NCBI GenBank assembly: GCA_907165275.2
Contig: CAJRBF020000001.1
Location: 992,001 to 1,056,000, forward strand
Source of the DNA: Zygaena filipendulae
Lineage: Eukaryota > Arthropoda > Insecta > Lepidoptera > Zygaenidae
DNA length: 64,000 nucleotides
Direction of reading: 5' to 3'
The notes below the pieces were generated by a model. It saw nothing but the letters and a program-made list of their open reading frames with translations, did not search any database and was not told the DNA's origin. Shown piece after piece: positions 35,127 through 46,407 of the stretch (its first letter is position 1; every line of letters starts with the position of its first letter). The position numbers and the translations under genes were made by a program.

Positions 35127-37349
35127 CTATTTATTTCTCTTATTTACATTTTTAGTAACTTTTTTACAATACTCCAAGAAACACTCTCTATTATTACTAC
35201 CCATTATTTCCGAGGCACTCTCCCTCACTATTTTTACCCCCATTTTTAACTCGGCATCGTAACGATCCCTGCCAAAAACGGGACACTCAAAAAGTATATG
35301 AGGGACGGTTTCAGGTACCTCGGGATCGCAGGTGCACGATGGGCTCTCCTTACACTTGAAGCGGTGCAAGTACTCGGAGAACCCACCGTGCCCCGTCAAG
35401 ATCTGCGTTGTTACCGAGTCATGCTCCATTTTACGTATAACCCTGTACGCGGCGACTGCATCTGGGAAGAAAATTTTTGTAATACCCGCGGTGTCTCCGG
35501 CTTTATACCGCTGGTTCCACTCGTCAAGCGTCTCCGTACGGAGAATTCGCTTGACGAATGAAACCGGGCATTTATCATAATCTGGTTTCTTCTTCAACCC
35601 AAGGGCTGCCTCCTTAGCAAGAACGTCAGCCCTCTCGTTCCCCTCCATCCCGGCGTGGGCCTTTATCCAGAATAGGGAGACGCTCTTGCCCTGTCCCATA
35701 CAGCGTGCAAGAGCATCCCTCGTCTCCACGGCTAAGGGGTGAAGGCAACCAGGATTCGCTACCGTTTGGAGAGCAGCCATTGAGTCGCTATATATTGCAA
35801 AGGTTGTGTCGCTGCTCCTAGTGACTTCCCTTGCCGCTCTGCTTATAGCGAGAAGCTCGGCCTGGTAGACGGTGCAGTATGGTGAGAGAGCAAGCTTGAC
35901 GGCCTTGGTTTCGGTTGTCCTATTCCATAAGGATAGGGCTGCGCCGACCCTGCCGTCAATCTTGCTCCCATCAGTGAAAATGCGAATGCTGAAATCGCTG
36001 TTGCTGCGGTAATGTTCCTCGTCCACCAGGTGATCAAACCCCAGGCTAGTCCGCTTCGCGGGGTGTGGAGCCCTCAACGCGGAGGTCATGTGTTCGATAT
36101 CCCGGTCGCGTAGTGCTGCCTGGGGCACTCCCCTCTTTGCTTCATATAATGAGGCCGCCTCCTGGACTCGAAGGTCAAGGGGGAGTATTCCAGACAACAC
36201 GAGCGACGAATGCAGCGACACTGTTCTATAGGCTCTACAGAGCTTTAGCCCAAAACCACGCTGCACTGTTCCGAAACGTTTTTGCGCGCCTAATTTATGT
36301 GCAGCGGGTGCCCAGGCACTCGCCGCGTACAGAATTATAGGCTCTACTGCTGCCGTGTAAATACACCTAATGACATCGGAGTTAAGGCCCCAGCTGACCC
36401 TTGCCGCCCTTGCCAACTGCTTATATATCCCTATAGCTTTCTTACAGACTTGAGCGATATGTGTATTAAATGTCAAGTGGTCGTCAATTGTCAGTCCGAG
36501 GATCCTCATCTCCTTGACCATGTTAACGCCCACCCCGCCCATGCTCAGGCGTGGGACATCGTACTTGAGCCTCCGCGTGATTACCATCGCATTCGTTTTA
36601 TGCGGTGCGAATTTCAGCTTGTTTCTGATGCCCCACGCCCGAACATACTCGAGGCAGGCACCGGCACGGTCCTGGATCTCCTGTGCCGAGTCTCCGTCAA
36701 AGACCAGGACGATGTCGTCGGCAAAAGCCTGGCAATAATCTCCCCTAAGCTGCAGATCTTTAAGGAGAGGATCTAGCATCAAGTTCCACAGTATCGGTCC
36801 ACCTATAGATCCCTGGATGCATCCCTTATCAGTGACCCTGTTGTGCTCCTCGCCCGCGTATCTGACCGTAACAGTCCTCTCACCGAGGTAGCTGTCGATC
36901 ACCCGCCTCAGATTCGCCGGACATTTTTCCTCAGCCAATCGCACCTTAATGATCGGCCACCATGCGCTGTCGAAGGCTCCCTCTATGTCCAGCGAGACAA
37001 GTGTAAGGATCTTCTTCCGACTTAAACTGTCCCGGATCCGCTGCACTAGTGTATAGAGGGAGTCCTCGGTGCTCCTCTGGGGCATAAAGCCGTATTGACG
37101 AGTACTTATCGACGGTAGCAAATGGAATTTGAGGCGGGCGACCAGCATCTTCTCGTATATCTTCCCCAAGACAGGCAACAGCCCAATCGGTCTGTACGAT
37201 TTTGGCGTGGTGTACGTTTCTTTTCCCGGTTTCCTCAAAACCACCACCGTAGCGTTCTTCCAAACTTTGGGGAAGAGAGAGTACGTCAGACACTTGTTGA
37301 GCAGAGCGAGGAACACACCAGGGTCACCTTCGATGGCGTGAGTGCAGAT
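35127..37349 (-). pseudogene. LINE ORF2, RT and RNase H part
   Basis: Open from the insertion junction at 37349 to its stop at 35127. In order: RT fingers (KSYRPIGLLPVLGKIYEK), palm (LVSLDIEGAFDSAWW; catalytic FADD in CQAFADDIVLVFDGD), thumb (LKFAPHKTNAMVI), then RNase H with FTDGSKIDGR, YQAELLAISRA, YSDSMAALQTV and WIKAHAGMEGNERAD, all four catalytic carboxylates visible, and a C-terminal Cys/His knuckle (CKESPSCTCD..HILFEC). No stop or frameshift in this part. RNase H and the knuckle place it in the R1/I/LOA group. The first residues of the open frame at 37400-37350 come from the inserted AAT repeat, not the LINE. Confidence 0.9.
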
Positions 37350-38299
37350 AATAATAATAATAATAATAAACTTTATTGAACCAAGAATATGTATAAACAA
37401 AATTAGGTAACCCCACCTCCCAAACTAGGAAAACCTGTATTTTGGGAGGTGGTGTCTTCCGCATGTGTGTGTACAAAATTTAATATTAGCAGGTAATGCA
37501 TAAAATTATTCCATTAAAACTAATATAGCAAAAAAGTTATATCTAGTTTAAGACTACAGTTCACATATGGGCCAAATATAACTTAGTACGTAGTTATTTA
37601 CTCTGAGATATAGGTAAGTATTGTTATTAATTTAAATATGCGCGTATTAAACATGTTCTATTTGGAGGGTAGCTACAAGCAAGTGCAAAAGCCATGACAG
37701 AAATAACAACTCCGGACTACGACCGCTGTAACTTGGAACACATACAGACTGTTGGCTCCGAGCAACATGGACCTAAACAATCTGGTAACATCGCAATGTT
37801 GACATCCACCCAATAATCGATGGATGTGGCAAATAAATAATAAAAATCATTATTTGGCAACCAAAAGGAGACTTTCAGTTTCTTCGTAGTTAAGATTGTG
37901 TAACCATTTTTTAAGAAGCCTAAGACAACGGAATCTATTAAAGTGATTGTAGTGTTTGTGTCTATAAGTAGGTAGATATAATACATTGTCTCATGTACCC
38001 AGAGAGGGTATAAATAAATATCGTGGGGATATATAAAGATTGTCAACATCACCGGGCGGGTAGTCTGTTGTTAGGCGCGGAGCGAGTCGGACGTGCGCTC
38101 GCGCAAGGATCAAGGAGTAGTAGTGAGTGAGTGATAAACCTATACGTAGTGACGGTAAACACTACAAATGGCGACGAGGATAAACTACAAAGGCCAACAA
38201 AAAAAAAATAAGAAATAGAAGGAAGGAAGCTGTTCCCCGCGGTTTCGTCCGGGTGGTTTCGGAGTTCTGGTAGGAGTCCCAGGAGATACGCAAGTACTA

Positions 38300-38530
38300 T
38301 CTATGCTTTTATTAAACTAATTTTCATTTAATTGAAAATATCATACCAAAGTGTGATCTGATATCGGAATTTCATTAAATTGAATTTATGGCTTGAGATT
38401 TCGGAGTTCATTAAATTGAAGGTATTGCCGGGTAGTTCATTAAATTGAATTTGAGGCTTCTTGAGATTTCGGAATTTCATTAAATTGAAGGTATTGCCAG
38501 GTAGTTCATTAAATTTAATTTAAGTTTTTT
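38300..38530 (+). repeat. short tandem repeat with CATTAAATTGAA core
   Basis: Two units of about 85 bp, each with GAGATTTCGGARTTCATTAA, then AATTGAAGGTATTGCCRGGTA and another CATTAAATTGAA. The core CATTAAATTG is also the core of the array at 40090-40700 in the same element. Confidence 0.7.
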
Positions 38531-38999
38531 TGAAACTTTGAGCTTCTTTTAAATAAGAGGTACTTATTGTACGTACAAAAGTGCTGTATGTGTCAAAAGT
38601 GTTGGGACCTATATAATAAAAGGTTTATTGTCTTCCACATAATCGAATGTATTTTTGGGTCGAAACGTTTGTTGTCCATTCAATTGGATGAATAAATGAA
38701 TGAAAAACACGTTATTGAACACCACAAACAGTACAATGAAAAAAAATTGAAAGCAGGAATGCTAAGTGGCTCCAAAGGGCGGCCTTGTCACTGTGAAACG
38801 ATTTCGCCTAGGTTACCAGGTGGAGTATAGAGACATTTATTACAGTAAATACAGTAGGTAGGTGGTGCAGTAGCACAGCAATTCAAATGCGAAAAATTAT
38901 AAAAAAAAATATGCATACAAATAAAAATTATATAAAATATAGTATACAACAATAATGCAAATACGTAATGGTGTCGTAGTATATAGAAACTGCAATAAC

Positions 39000-40080
39000 C
39001 AGGGGTTGGTGTATTTTCAATTAATTAATGTCAACAGCCGTAATAGGGTAGATAGATCGTAAATGCCGTTGTGTAGGTATCCACATGTATAATAGTATTC
39101 CGGTAGCTTATCGGACTTTGTTGTCAAGTTTTGATGTACGACCTTAGTGGCACATTCTACCAGGTTGTTTCTGTAGGGTGTGTTAAGCACCTAGTTAGAT
39201 TCTTTCGTGATAGCTTGGCGTCACAACTGTCATCACTTCTGCGCTGCATGCGCTTTAGGGTCACCGCGACCAGCGATGACAACGCTCAAGTGGAGTGCGG
39301 TAATAGGCTCGTAGTATCATCGTCTAGTGTGTGTGTGTGTGACTTTGACATTAACAACCGAGTGGCGGTTCATGTCGCTGTCTTTGTAATGGGAATCATT
39401 CGCTATGACCTGAGAGATCACAAACAAGTGACAATTATCTGGTAGCTAGTCTGGTTTTCTCATTTCTCTGCCTATGTCATTCCTCTGTCCGTTAAGGCAA
39501 AATAAATCGATAATAAAAGAGCAGGTTTGAGCGATGAGGGGCTTCTTTTGGTTGATTTGACGTGAGAAGGAGTTGCTCATCACTAAATTGCTCGTATGAC
39601 GTCATAATAGGTAAGAGAGGGTAACACACTTTTCCTGCCCGTATTCAAAATCATTGTCGTAAACTGGAATACGCTTAAAAGTCAACAATATTTGGTTATC
39701 GTTACTGAAATATCATTGTTTTAAATATCGTTTCTCGTCTACTCGACGATTTATGAAACCACAGTAATTGTTACCTCAGGTAATTGCAACCGTGAAACTC
39801 AATTGAGTTTTGTAATTTTAATCTAAAAAAAAAAGAAATAAAATAATAATAATAATAAAAAGGAAAACGGCGCTTATTCGAACTTCATTGTTGTTTCATT
39901 CGGATTTAATTAAGTATATTTTATTCAGATAGAGACCAGATATTATGTCGGTCATAGAGTTAATTATTATCTCTTACGTTTGTTTTCAATAACGAAGCGA
40001 AAAATAATAAAAAAAATGCGTGAGTGTCCTGGAACGCTCGCATAGAATACTGGTATATAAACCGAAATAGGTATTTGGTA
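39000..40080. other. interior of the LTR element, no gene
   Basis: 39131-39445 is open for 104 codons but shows no domain; a GTGTGTGTGTGTG run lies inside it. Nothing else stands out besides AATAATAATAA at 39845. Confidence 0.4.
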
Positions 40081-40089
40081 TAGAATATA

Positions 40090-40700
40090 TTACCATTAAA
40101 TTGTAAGTTTGGGTATTTAGTTACCAACATTAAATTGTAAATTTGGGTATTTAGTTACCAACATTAAATTGGATGTTTGGGTATTTAGTTACCAACATTA
40201 AATTGTAAATTTGGGTATTTAGTTACCAACATTAAATTGTAAATTTGGGTATTTAGTTACCACCATTAAATTGGGAGTTTGGGTACTAGATACCAGCATT
40301 AAATTGCAGTTTGGGTACAAAGATACCACCATTAAATTGGAGTTTGGGTACTAGATACCAGCATTAAATTGCAGTTTGGGTACAAAGATACCACCATTAA
40401 ATTGGAGTTTGGGTACTAGATACCACCATTAAATTGGAGTTTGGGTACCAAGATACCACCATTAAATTGGAGTTTGGGTACAAAGATACCACCATTAAAT
40501 TGGAGTTTGGGTACTAGATACCACCATTAAATTGGAGTTTGGGTACAAAGATACCACCATTAAATTGGAGTTTGGGTACTAAGATACCACCATTAAATTG
40601 GAGTTTGGGTACTAAGATACCACCATTAAATTGGATTTTGGGTATCTACTACCAGCATTAAATTGCAGTTTGGGCACTAAGATGCCACCATTAAAATTTA
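40090..40700 (+). repeat. minisatellite, about 20 units of 31-34 bp
   Basis: Units of the type ACCACCATTAAATTGGAGTT followed by TGGGTACTAAGAT. The first five or so are a TATTTAGTTACCAA variant; later ones alternate ACTAGAT and ACAAAGAT forms; the last are degenerate. Embedded in the non-autonomous LTR element. Confidence 0.9.
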
Positions 40701-42660
40701 ATTGGGCACCATCACAGGTCCCGGGCGCTGCTCCGTGTTCCCTACGGATATTTGTGTGCTGTATAATTTATAATATACTTTCTACTCCATGCTATTTGTG
40801 TCACTCAGCTAATAGTATTAATCTTCATCACTCCGTTACAAAATCATCCGTTATTAATATAACGGTTATTAATATCATCATCCAGTTAGGTATCTCTCTG
40901 GCCTATTATGTATTTGTCTAAATCTGAATTCCTAATAATAATAGTTCTTGCGTCCACCTTTCTTCCGAAGAGCCACGTTGCATTTTGGCAATTCATGTTT
41001 CACATATGACAACGGCAAAGTTCTAGTCAATGACGTCTTTCAAGAGAGCCATGTTTAACTTGGGAAGCAATCTAGCATTGTCATTGGCGAAGAAGTAGAC
41101 GAAGAAATTTTTAAGAAACATTGTCATTGGTAAATTATAATTATAGACGCCATTATTAAAGAAGAAGAAGACGTCTAGACTACAGTCTGAGACTACATTA
41201 CAGTACTGTAGTTGTTTTAACATAGATATTCTGATTCTATTTATGAAATATGGTTGTATTTAATGCAGTTTAAACTGTTGACATTCTAATCATTGTAATC
41301 TTTGATTTTATTCTTTGCTATCAAGTTATATTTTCCGTGGTTCATAGCATTGTGTATAAATCACACTTGGTTTGTACGGTACCTACCTACATAGTACAAT
41401 TGTAATACATGTTACTGCCTGTCATACTGTGACATTTGTAAGTGCTTTTATGAGGCTTAAATCGAAATAAATCGAAATAAATCCATTGAATTTGGAATTT
41501 GATATGCCTAGGTGCTGTTATTATAGGCTAACTAAGCAAGTCACTGGGTTCGAGTTCTGTTCATTACCAATTAGTTGGCTCCCTATTATATAATCATGAA
41601 TTAGTTAACTTGCGTAGAGTAACGCAAGCCCGATGTATCTGTTTGCCTAGATGAGCGAATAAAAGGGCCTCCTCTTCTAGGTATAACACTAACTGAACTG
41701 ACAGGCGTCCTGCACGAGTTCTATTTTTACAAAAACTTTCAATTTTACTATTACGATCATTAAAACCGATCCCGCTATTTTCAAATGATCTGCTTACTAA
41801 AGAACATCATTTAAGTTAGGTAGTTAAGTTTATTTATTCTAACTATCAGTGTTTACAAATGTCACAGAGGAATAGTATAATCGCTAAAATACTTAAAAAA
41901 AAAAGTAAATTTAAATATAAATAGTCATATTACAAAATTAATTTATCTATGGAGTATGGGCTCTAAAATATCTATAGGTACCTAATCTTTAAATTACTGG
42001 AAAATAGTAGAAATATGCTACAAGAATAAAAGATATGGGTATACTAATCTATTCACATATTTTGTCATACGATGTTACAGTCAACATTCCATTGGGGTTT
42101 GTACTCGTATTAAATCACTAAAACTCAATTAGGAATTTTAGTGTTGAATCAAACTATTAAAACACTTCGGCATAATATTTTTGGAAAGAGAGTATTGATA
42201 TGTATCCTATAGTGAGTATTATTATGTACTAGTTATAGAGAATATTTTAACTAGGCAAGTCAGGCTTTTACTCGTATGCTTGTATGGAGGTACCTCCACG
42301 GCGGTACTAATAAATAAGTTATTGGAATCGAAGACTTGGTCAGGTAACTATTTAGCATATTAGAGCTTAAAGGAATTTTGAAGGTTTCGATACCTTTGTC
42401 AATCAAGGTTATCATACCTACCTTGTCGTGATGGGTGCTGTGTGCTGAGGGTGCTCCTCCAAAAAAAGAGCTGCGATCGTTACCCACTTACTAGGTACCC
42501 TCTACTAGGTTTGCAACTGCTGGGTTTGAATCTAGTGAGTTCTAGCTTTTTAAGTTTCATAAATAAAAAGAGAGGGGATGAGACGGATAGAAAGGAGGAT
42601 GAAATAAACTAAATGGCAGATTATAAATTAATGATTAATTCTGTTGTACAGCTGACGACT
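40701..42660. other. interior of the LTR element, no gene
   Basis: About 2 kb of AT-rich DNA with no recognised gene, RNA or repeat. Confidence 0.4.
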
Positions 42661-42671
42661 TGTGTAAGAAG

Positions 42672-42945
42672 ACTCGATTGGCGTAGTGGGTCGACGTGCC
42701 TGCCCGCTGGTCGGGGGGTTCCGGGTTCGATTCCCGGTGGGGCTGCGCTATGTGTGATGCACGCGGCGATTCACTTTTCGGTCTGGGCGTGTTGTGTATC
42801 TGTGGTATAATATATTATGTTATGTGGTTCTGTGTGGTGAGTGCCGCGTTTGCTTGGTTTCAGCGATACAGGCTGATAATGTGGGATCAGGTGGATCTGT
42901 GTGTTTTGGGGGGATTATTGTTGTTAATATTATTATTATAGTTAT
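42672..42945 (+). mobile_element. tRNA-derived SINE
   Basis: An RNA polymerase III A-box-like GATTGGCGTAGTGGG at about 42675 and a B box GGTTCGATTCC at about 42724, correctly spaced, head a unit that ends in the TTAATATTATTATTATAG simple tail near 42940. A typical lepidopteran SINE layout; family name not known to me. Confidence 0.7.
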
Positions 42946-43454
42946 TCTATTATATCATTAGTAAAAAAAAAATGATTGTCCAGTTGTTAAGTTAGAAATT
43001 CTCAAGTTTAAATATTTCTTAACAAGGAAGAGATGTAGTGTTTGTGTCTATAAGTAGGTAGATATAATACATTGTCTCATGTACCCAGAGAGGGTATAAA
43101 TAAATATCGTGGGGATATATAAAGATTGTCAACATCACCGGGCGGGTAGTCTGTTGTTAGGCGCGGAGCGAGTCGGACGTGCGCTCGCGCAAGGATCAAG
43201 GAGTAGTAGTGAGTGAGTGATAAACCTATACGTAGTGACGGTAAACACTACAGTGATAAAAATTTAATTGGCGATTAATTTTGTTATACAAAAATGGACC
43301 AAGAAAATCAACAAACCTGTGCGAAAAAAAGGTGCGTGTTGGAGGGAGGTTAAATATAAAGTTTCTTTTAACCTTAGTGCGGTCAGAAGAATAAGAGAAC
43401 CGCCGGTGCTGGTATAAAATAATAGTTTTTATGAATGACTGTCTCACTGTGAGA

Positions 43455-44954
43455 CAGATGTCAGCAGTAAGTCCATCAGCTCCTGGGGCCTTCTTGGGGT
43501 TGAATGACCTGTACGCTACTTGCAGCTCGTGCGGGGTGAACGGTGGATCACACTCCTCGTCCTGTGACTGGTCATTCACCCTCGCAGCCTGTTCACGAAT
43601 CTGCCTGTGCTCTTGGTTGTCTTCCTCTACTCTATCCCCAGGGTAGAAGGTCTCAGCCAGGAGCCTCGTCGAATCCTTTGCACTCTGCGCTTTCCCATCT
43701 ACCTCCAGCATGGGATCCTCCTCTCTTATCCGCGTCCTTCCGATAACCCTGTAAATGCCCTCCCAGACACCCTCCCTATCCTGTTTCCCACAGAACTCCT
43801 TCCAGCTCTCGGTTTGGGCTTTTCTCACTTCTAACTCATACTTTGCTTTTTGTTCCAGGTACAGGCGGACTACCCCCTCTCGTCGGACCGGCGCTGCGTT
43901 CCTGATCCTGCGTTTCCTGGTGGCGACTTCGGCTTTCAACGTGGCGAGCTCTACATTCCACCATGGCAAGGTAAGTATAGTCTTGTTTGTCTTTTTAGGT
44001 ATAGTCTGAATGCATGTGTCGTGTATTGCGTCTGTATAATTTTGAACTGCTTTTTCCAAATTGGTTTTGTCCTGTATTTTGTCAATTTGTCCTAAATTTA
44101 GATTCATTCTGTGCAAATTTTGTTTAAGTTTATCAGTAAACTCCAACCAATTTGCCTTTTTGGTGTTAAATGTCCGTGTCGTCCGTTCTATTTTTGTCCC
44201 GCGAGATTTTTGAAGCAGAAGCCGAAATAAGATGCCATTGTGGTCTGAACCAGTGAGCGCCTCGTCTACTCTCCAGTCATCCACCAGGTCCAGCATATCG
44301 GCCGAACAGGCCGTAACGTCCACGTAGCTCCTGTACCTGGATCCGCCCCTGATAGTGTCGAAGGTTGGCGTGCTTCCGTAGTTAAGTATGTGCAGCCCAA
44401 ATTCTCCGAGAGCTCCGCACATGGCCTCGCCTCTTGCATCATCTTTGTCGCCACCCCACCAGATGCTCTTTGCGTTGGTATCGCCTCCCCAGACCAACCT
44501 ATCAGGTCCCGTTTTGCGTTCTACCCTTCTGAGCTGCTCCAGGTATGGCTGTATGTGCTTATCCGGCTCGAAATAAAAGGAGACAAGCGTAACATTCCAG
44601 ACCCTGGTTCGAATTCGCACCACAGCGATGTTATTTGTGGTGAGCGTTGGGTATTGCGTGACATCCAAGTCCGGGTCGAACACGGCTATTGCGGCTTTCA
44701 CAGTTCCTGAGCAAGGAGAGTCCTTGCTCAGGGTTCTGGAATATTCTTACGCCCCTGTAACTCTTCATTCTTCTCACCGCGCCCACGTACGGCTCCTGGA
44801 GCAGTGCAACGGCTGCTCCGCGCTTTTCAGCCTCTATCATAAGTTCCTGCGTAGCCAATTGCTTTCTTTGTAGGTTGGCCTGGATGATTAGATACGGGGG
44901 TGTGACATTTGGCACCACCTTAGCAATAGGCAATTGATGCCCGGGCCAGTGCAT
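43455..44954 (-). pseudogene. LINE ORF2, endonuclease part
   Basis: AP-type endonuclease that nicks the target DNA. On the minus strand, 44954-44631 opens with LIIQANLQRKQLATQEL and the catalytic Glu in ALLQEPYVG. The frame shifts near 44700 and continues with WNVTLVSFYFEP, WGGDTNAKSIWWGG (catalytic Asp/Asn) and the final GSDHNGILF. The following linker leads to the RT start (NPKKAPGADGLTADIC), where the insertion at 43454 cuts it. It overlaps the end of ORF1 by about 35 bases. The frameshift means this copy was dead or dying even apart from the insertion. Confidence 0.85.
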
Positions 44955-46407
44955 CCCACTTTTTCCTTATAGGGCAGGTGTCATCAAAGGTGTTGTGCTG
45001 GCTGTTGTGGTACTTGGCCTTAGTACAATTTCTGCACGAAGCCGGCCCGCCCGCAAGCCATTCCGCGCAGTCCGCCTTCACGTGCGGGCCCCCGCAATGG
45101 CTGCAGACGTCTACCGACTCCGTGCAGAACTTCCTACTATGACCGTATCCCAAGCAGCGGGAGCACTGGACGAGCGGTGACTGATCCGCAACCCTAACGC
45201 GTTGCAGATCAATGCACAGCTCGCCCAGCGCGACCGCCCTCTGCCAGATCGTTGGTGAAGTGCTGACTACTATATTGCAAACGTGAGGGTTCCTAGCTCT
45301 TTTCCGGAATTTTACAGTGACTCGATCCTCACCGTCACTGAGGTTGCGAAAAACGCCTTCGTTCTGATTTCTGAGGGCTCTCATGACATCCTCATCACTG
45401 TGGTATGCCATGACGCCCACAAGAACCAGGAGGGGGTCCTTGTTTCTCACATCCTCCACGGTGAGGTGGTCCTTTGCCCTCTGTAGCCTTTCCTTGACCC
45501 TATTCCGCTCCTCCTCAGTCCTACAGCTTACAATCACCTTCCTATCCCTGGCTTTCCGCACTTTTTCTACTCTTATCCACCCATCCTTTGCGTCCACTGC
45601 CTCCCTGATCCTGCCCAATACCTCCTCCCCCGTTTCTTGCTCATCCTTGGATGTGATGACGACCGAGTGCAGCGCCCCCCGGGCTGGGGGCCGATCCCCA
45701 GGTCGGGCGGCCGTGACACCCGCGTACGTCGTCCTTGCCATTTCCTCTTGCTGCTTTTTCATCATCTCTCTTAGCCTCTCCATCTTCTCCCCATTTTTTA
45801 TTAAGAGCATGGTATGCTCCTCAAGCTTTTGAACTATCCTACTTTCTCCCTCGTCCTCCTTACCCCTTCCCTTAGGCTCTTCCCCGCTAACTCTTCCAGA
45901 ATTTGTTTCTTCCTCCTTTTCCCTTCCCGTTCCCTTCTCACTCTTCCTCTCCGTTTCAGACTCCTTTACCAGCTGGAATAGCCTCTCAATCGCCTGCGTG
46001 ATACTGGCTTTCAAGTCGGTTCTTAAGTTTCGGGACTCGCCTAGATTTGTCTTTGCCCTAACTAGACAACTTCGTGCCTCCGAAACCCTGTCCACCCGTA
46101 TCTCGACTCGGGGTGAGACCACCACTGCCTCCACTGACGGTCTTCTGGGTTTTTCCCTCTTGGATAGCACCAGTCTCTGTCTCTGGCTTGGGGCTGTGGC
46201 CTTTGCCTGATCTTCGGCTTTGGTCTGTGTAGGAGTCTTGGGGCGTGTATCCGTTAAGGAAGTTTCCCAGATACCGATGGAGTCCTTGACACTAGATGCC
46301 TGCGAGAGCGTAACCGTCCTATCCATAGGCCTATCTGATTTTTGGGGGGAAAGCCTTGGAGGGTCAGGGCCTGCGGCCTTCTGAGCCGGGGAGCGTATGC
46401 CAAACAT
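44920..46407 (-). CDS. LINE ORF1, gag-like nucleic-acid-binding protein
   Basis: 495 intact codons. The N-terminal half is rich in Arg, Lys, Glu and Ser with probable coiled coil (around residues 140-230). The middle (VVITSKDEQETGEEVLGRI.. through VGVMAYHSDEDVMRAL) resembles the RRM-like core of R1-clade ORF1. The C-terminus has three zinc knuckles, CSRCLGYGHSRKFC, CSHCGGPHVKADC and a CRNC..H..C form. It would coat the LINE RNA. It precedes ORF2 and overlaps it, as in R1-type elements. Still open, unlike ORF2. Confidence 0.85.
   Translation of the reverse strand: MFGIRSPAQKAAGPDPPRLSPQKSDRPMDRTVTLSQASSVKDSIGIWETSLTDTRPKTPTQTKAEDQAKATAPSQRQRLVLSKREKPRRPSVEAVVVSPRVEIRVDRVSEARSCLVRAKTNLGESRNLRTDLKASITQAIERLFQLVKESETERKSEKGTGREKEEETNSGRVSGEEPKGRGKEDEGESRIVQKLEEHTMLLIKNGEKMERLREMMKKQQEEMARTTYAGVTAARPGDRPPARGALHSVVITSKDEQETGEEVLGRIREAVDAKDGWIRVEKVRKARDRKVIVSCRTEEERNRVKERLQRAKDHLTVEDVRNKDPLLVLVGVMAYHSDEDVMRALRNQNEGVFRNLSDGEDRVTVKFRKRARNPHVCNIVVSTSPTIWQRAVALGELCIDLQRVRVADQSPLVQCSRCLGYGHSRKFCTESVDVCSHCGGPHVKADCAEWLAGGPASCRNCTKAKYHNSQHNTFDDTCPIRKKWDALARASIAYC

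Larger units (their letters stand above)
37948..43252 (+). mobile_element. LTR element without own genes, target duplication GTGAT
   Basis: LTRs at 37948-38166 and 43034-43252, 219 bp each, begin TGTAGTGTTT and end AAACACTACA, are identical by eye, and are flanked by GTGAT at 37943-37947 and 43253-43257. TGGCGACGAGGAT two bases inside the left LTR is a retroviral-type primer site, and AAGGAAGAGA before the right LTR a polypurine tract, giving plus orientation. The 4.9-kb interior has no gag or pol, only minisatellites and a SINE. A recently moved non-autonomous element. Confidence 0.85.
37350..43454 (-). mobile_element. retroelement insertion in LINE ORF2, itself split by an LTR element
   Basis: CAGAT at 37345-37349 and 43455-43459 is the target duplicate, and removing the DNA between restores the LINE frame (..GLTADIC then THAIEGD..). 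Excluding the LTR element nested at 37948-43252, about 790 bp remain. On the minus strand it ends TTATTATTATTATT, a simple tail typical of a non-LTR retroelement or SINE. No protein motif recognised in it. Confidence 0.7.

Noticed and set aside
35298..37379. Several plus-strand frames opposite the LINE RT
   Set aside because: Shadows of the strongly coding minus strand.
39131..39445. 104-codon frame inside the second LTR element
   Set aside because: Contains a GT microsatellite and no domain; interior is otherwise non-coding.
43226..43437. C-terminal part of the long frame 43226-44701
   Set aside because: Below 43455 the frame runs into the inserted element, so these residues are not LINE protein.
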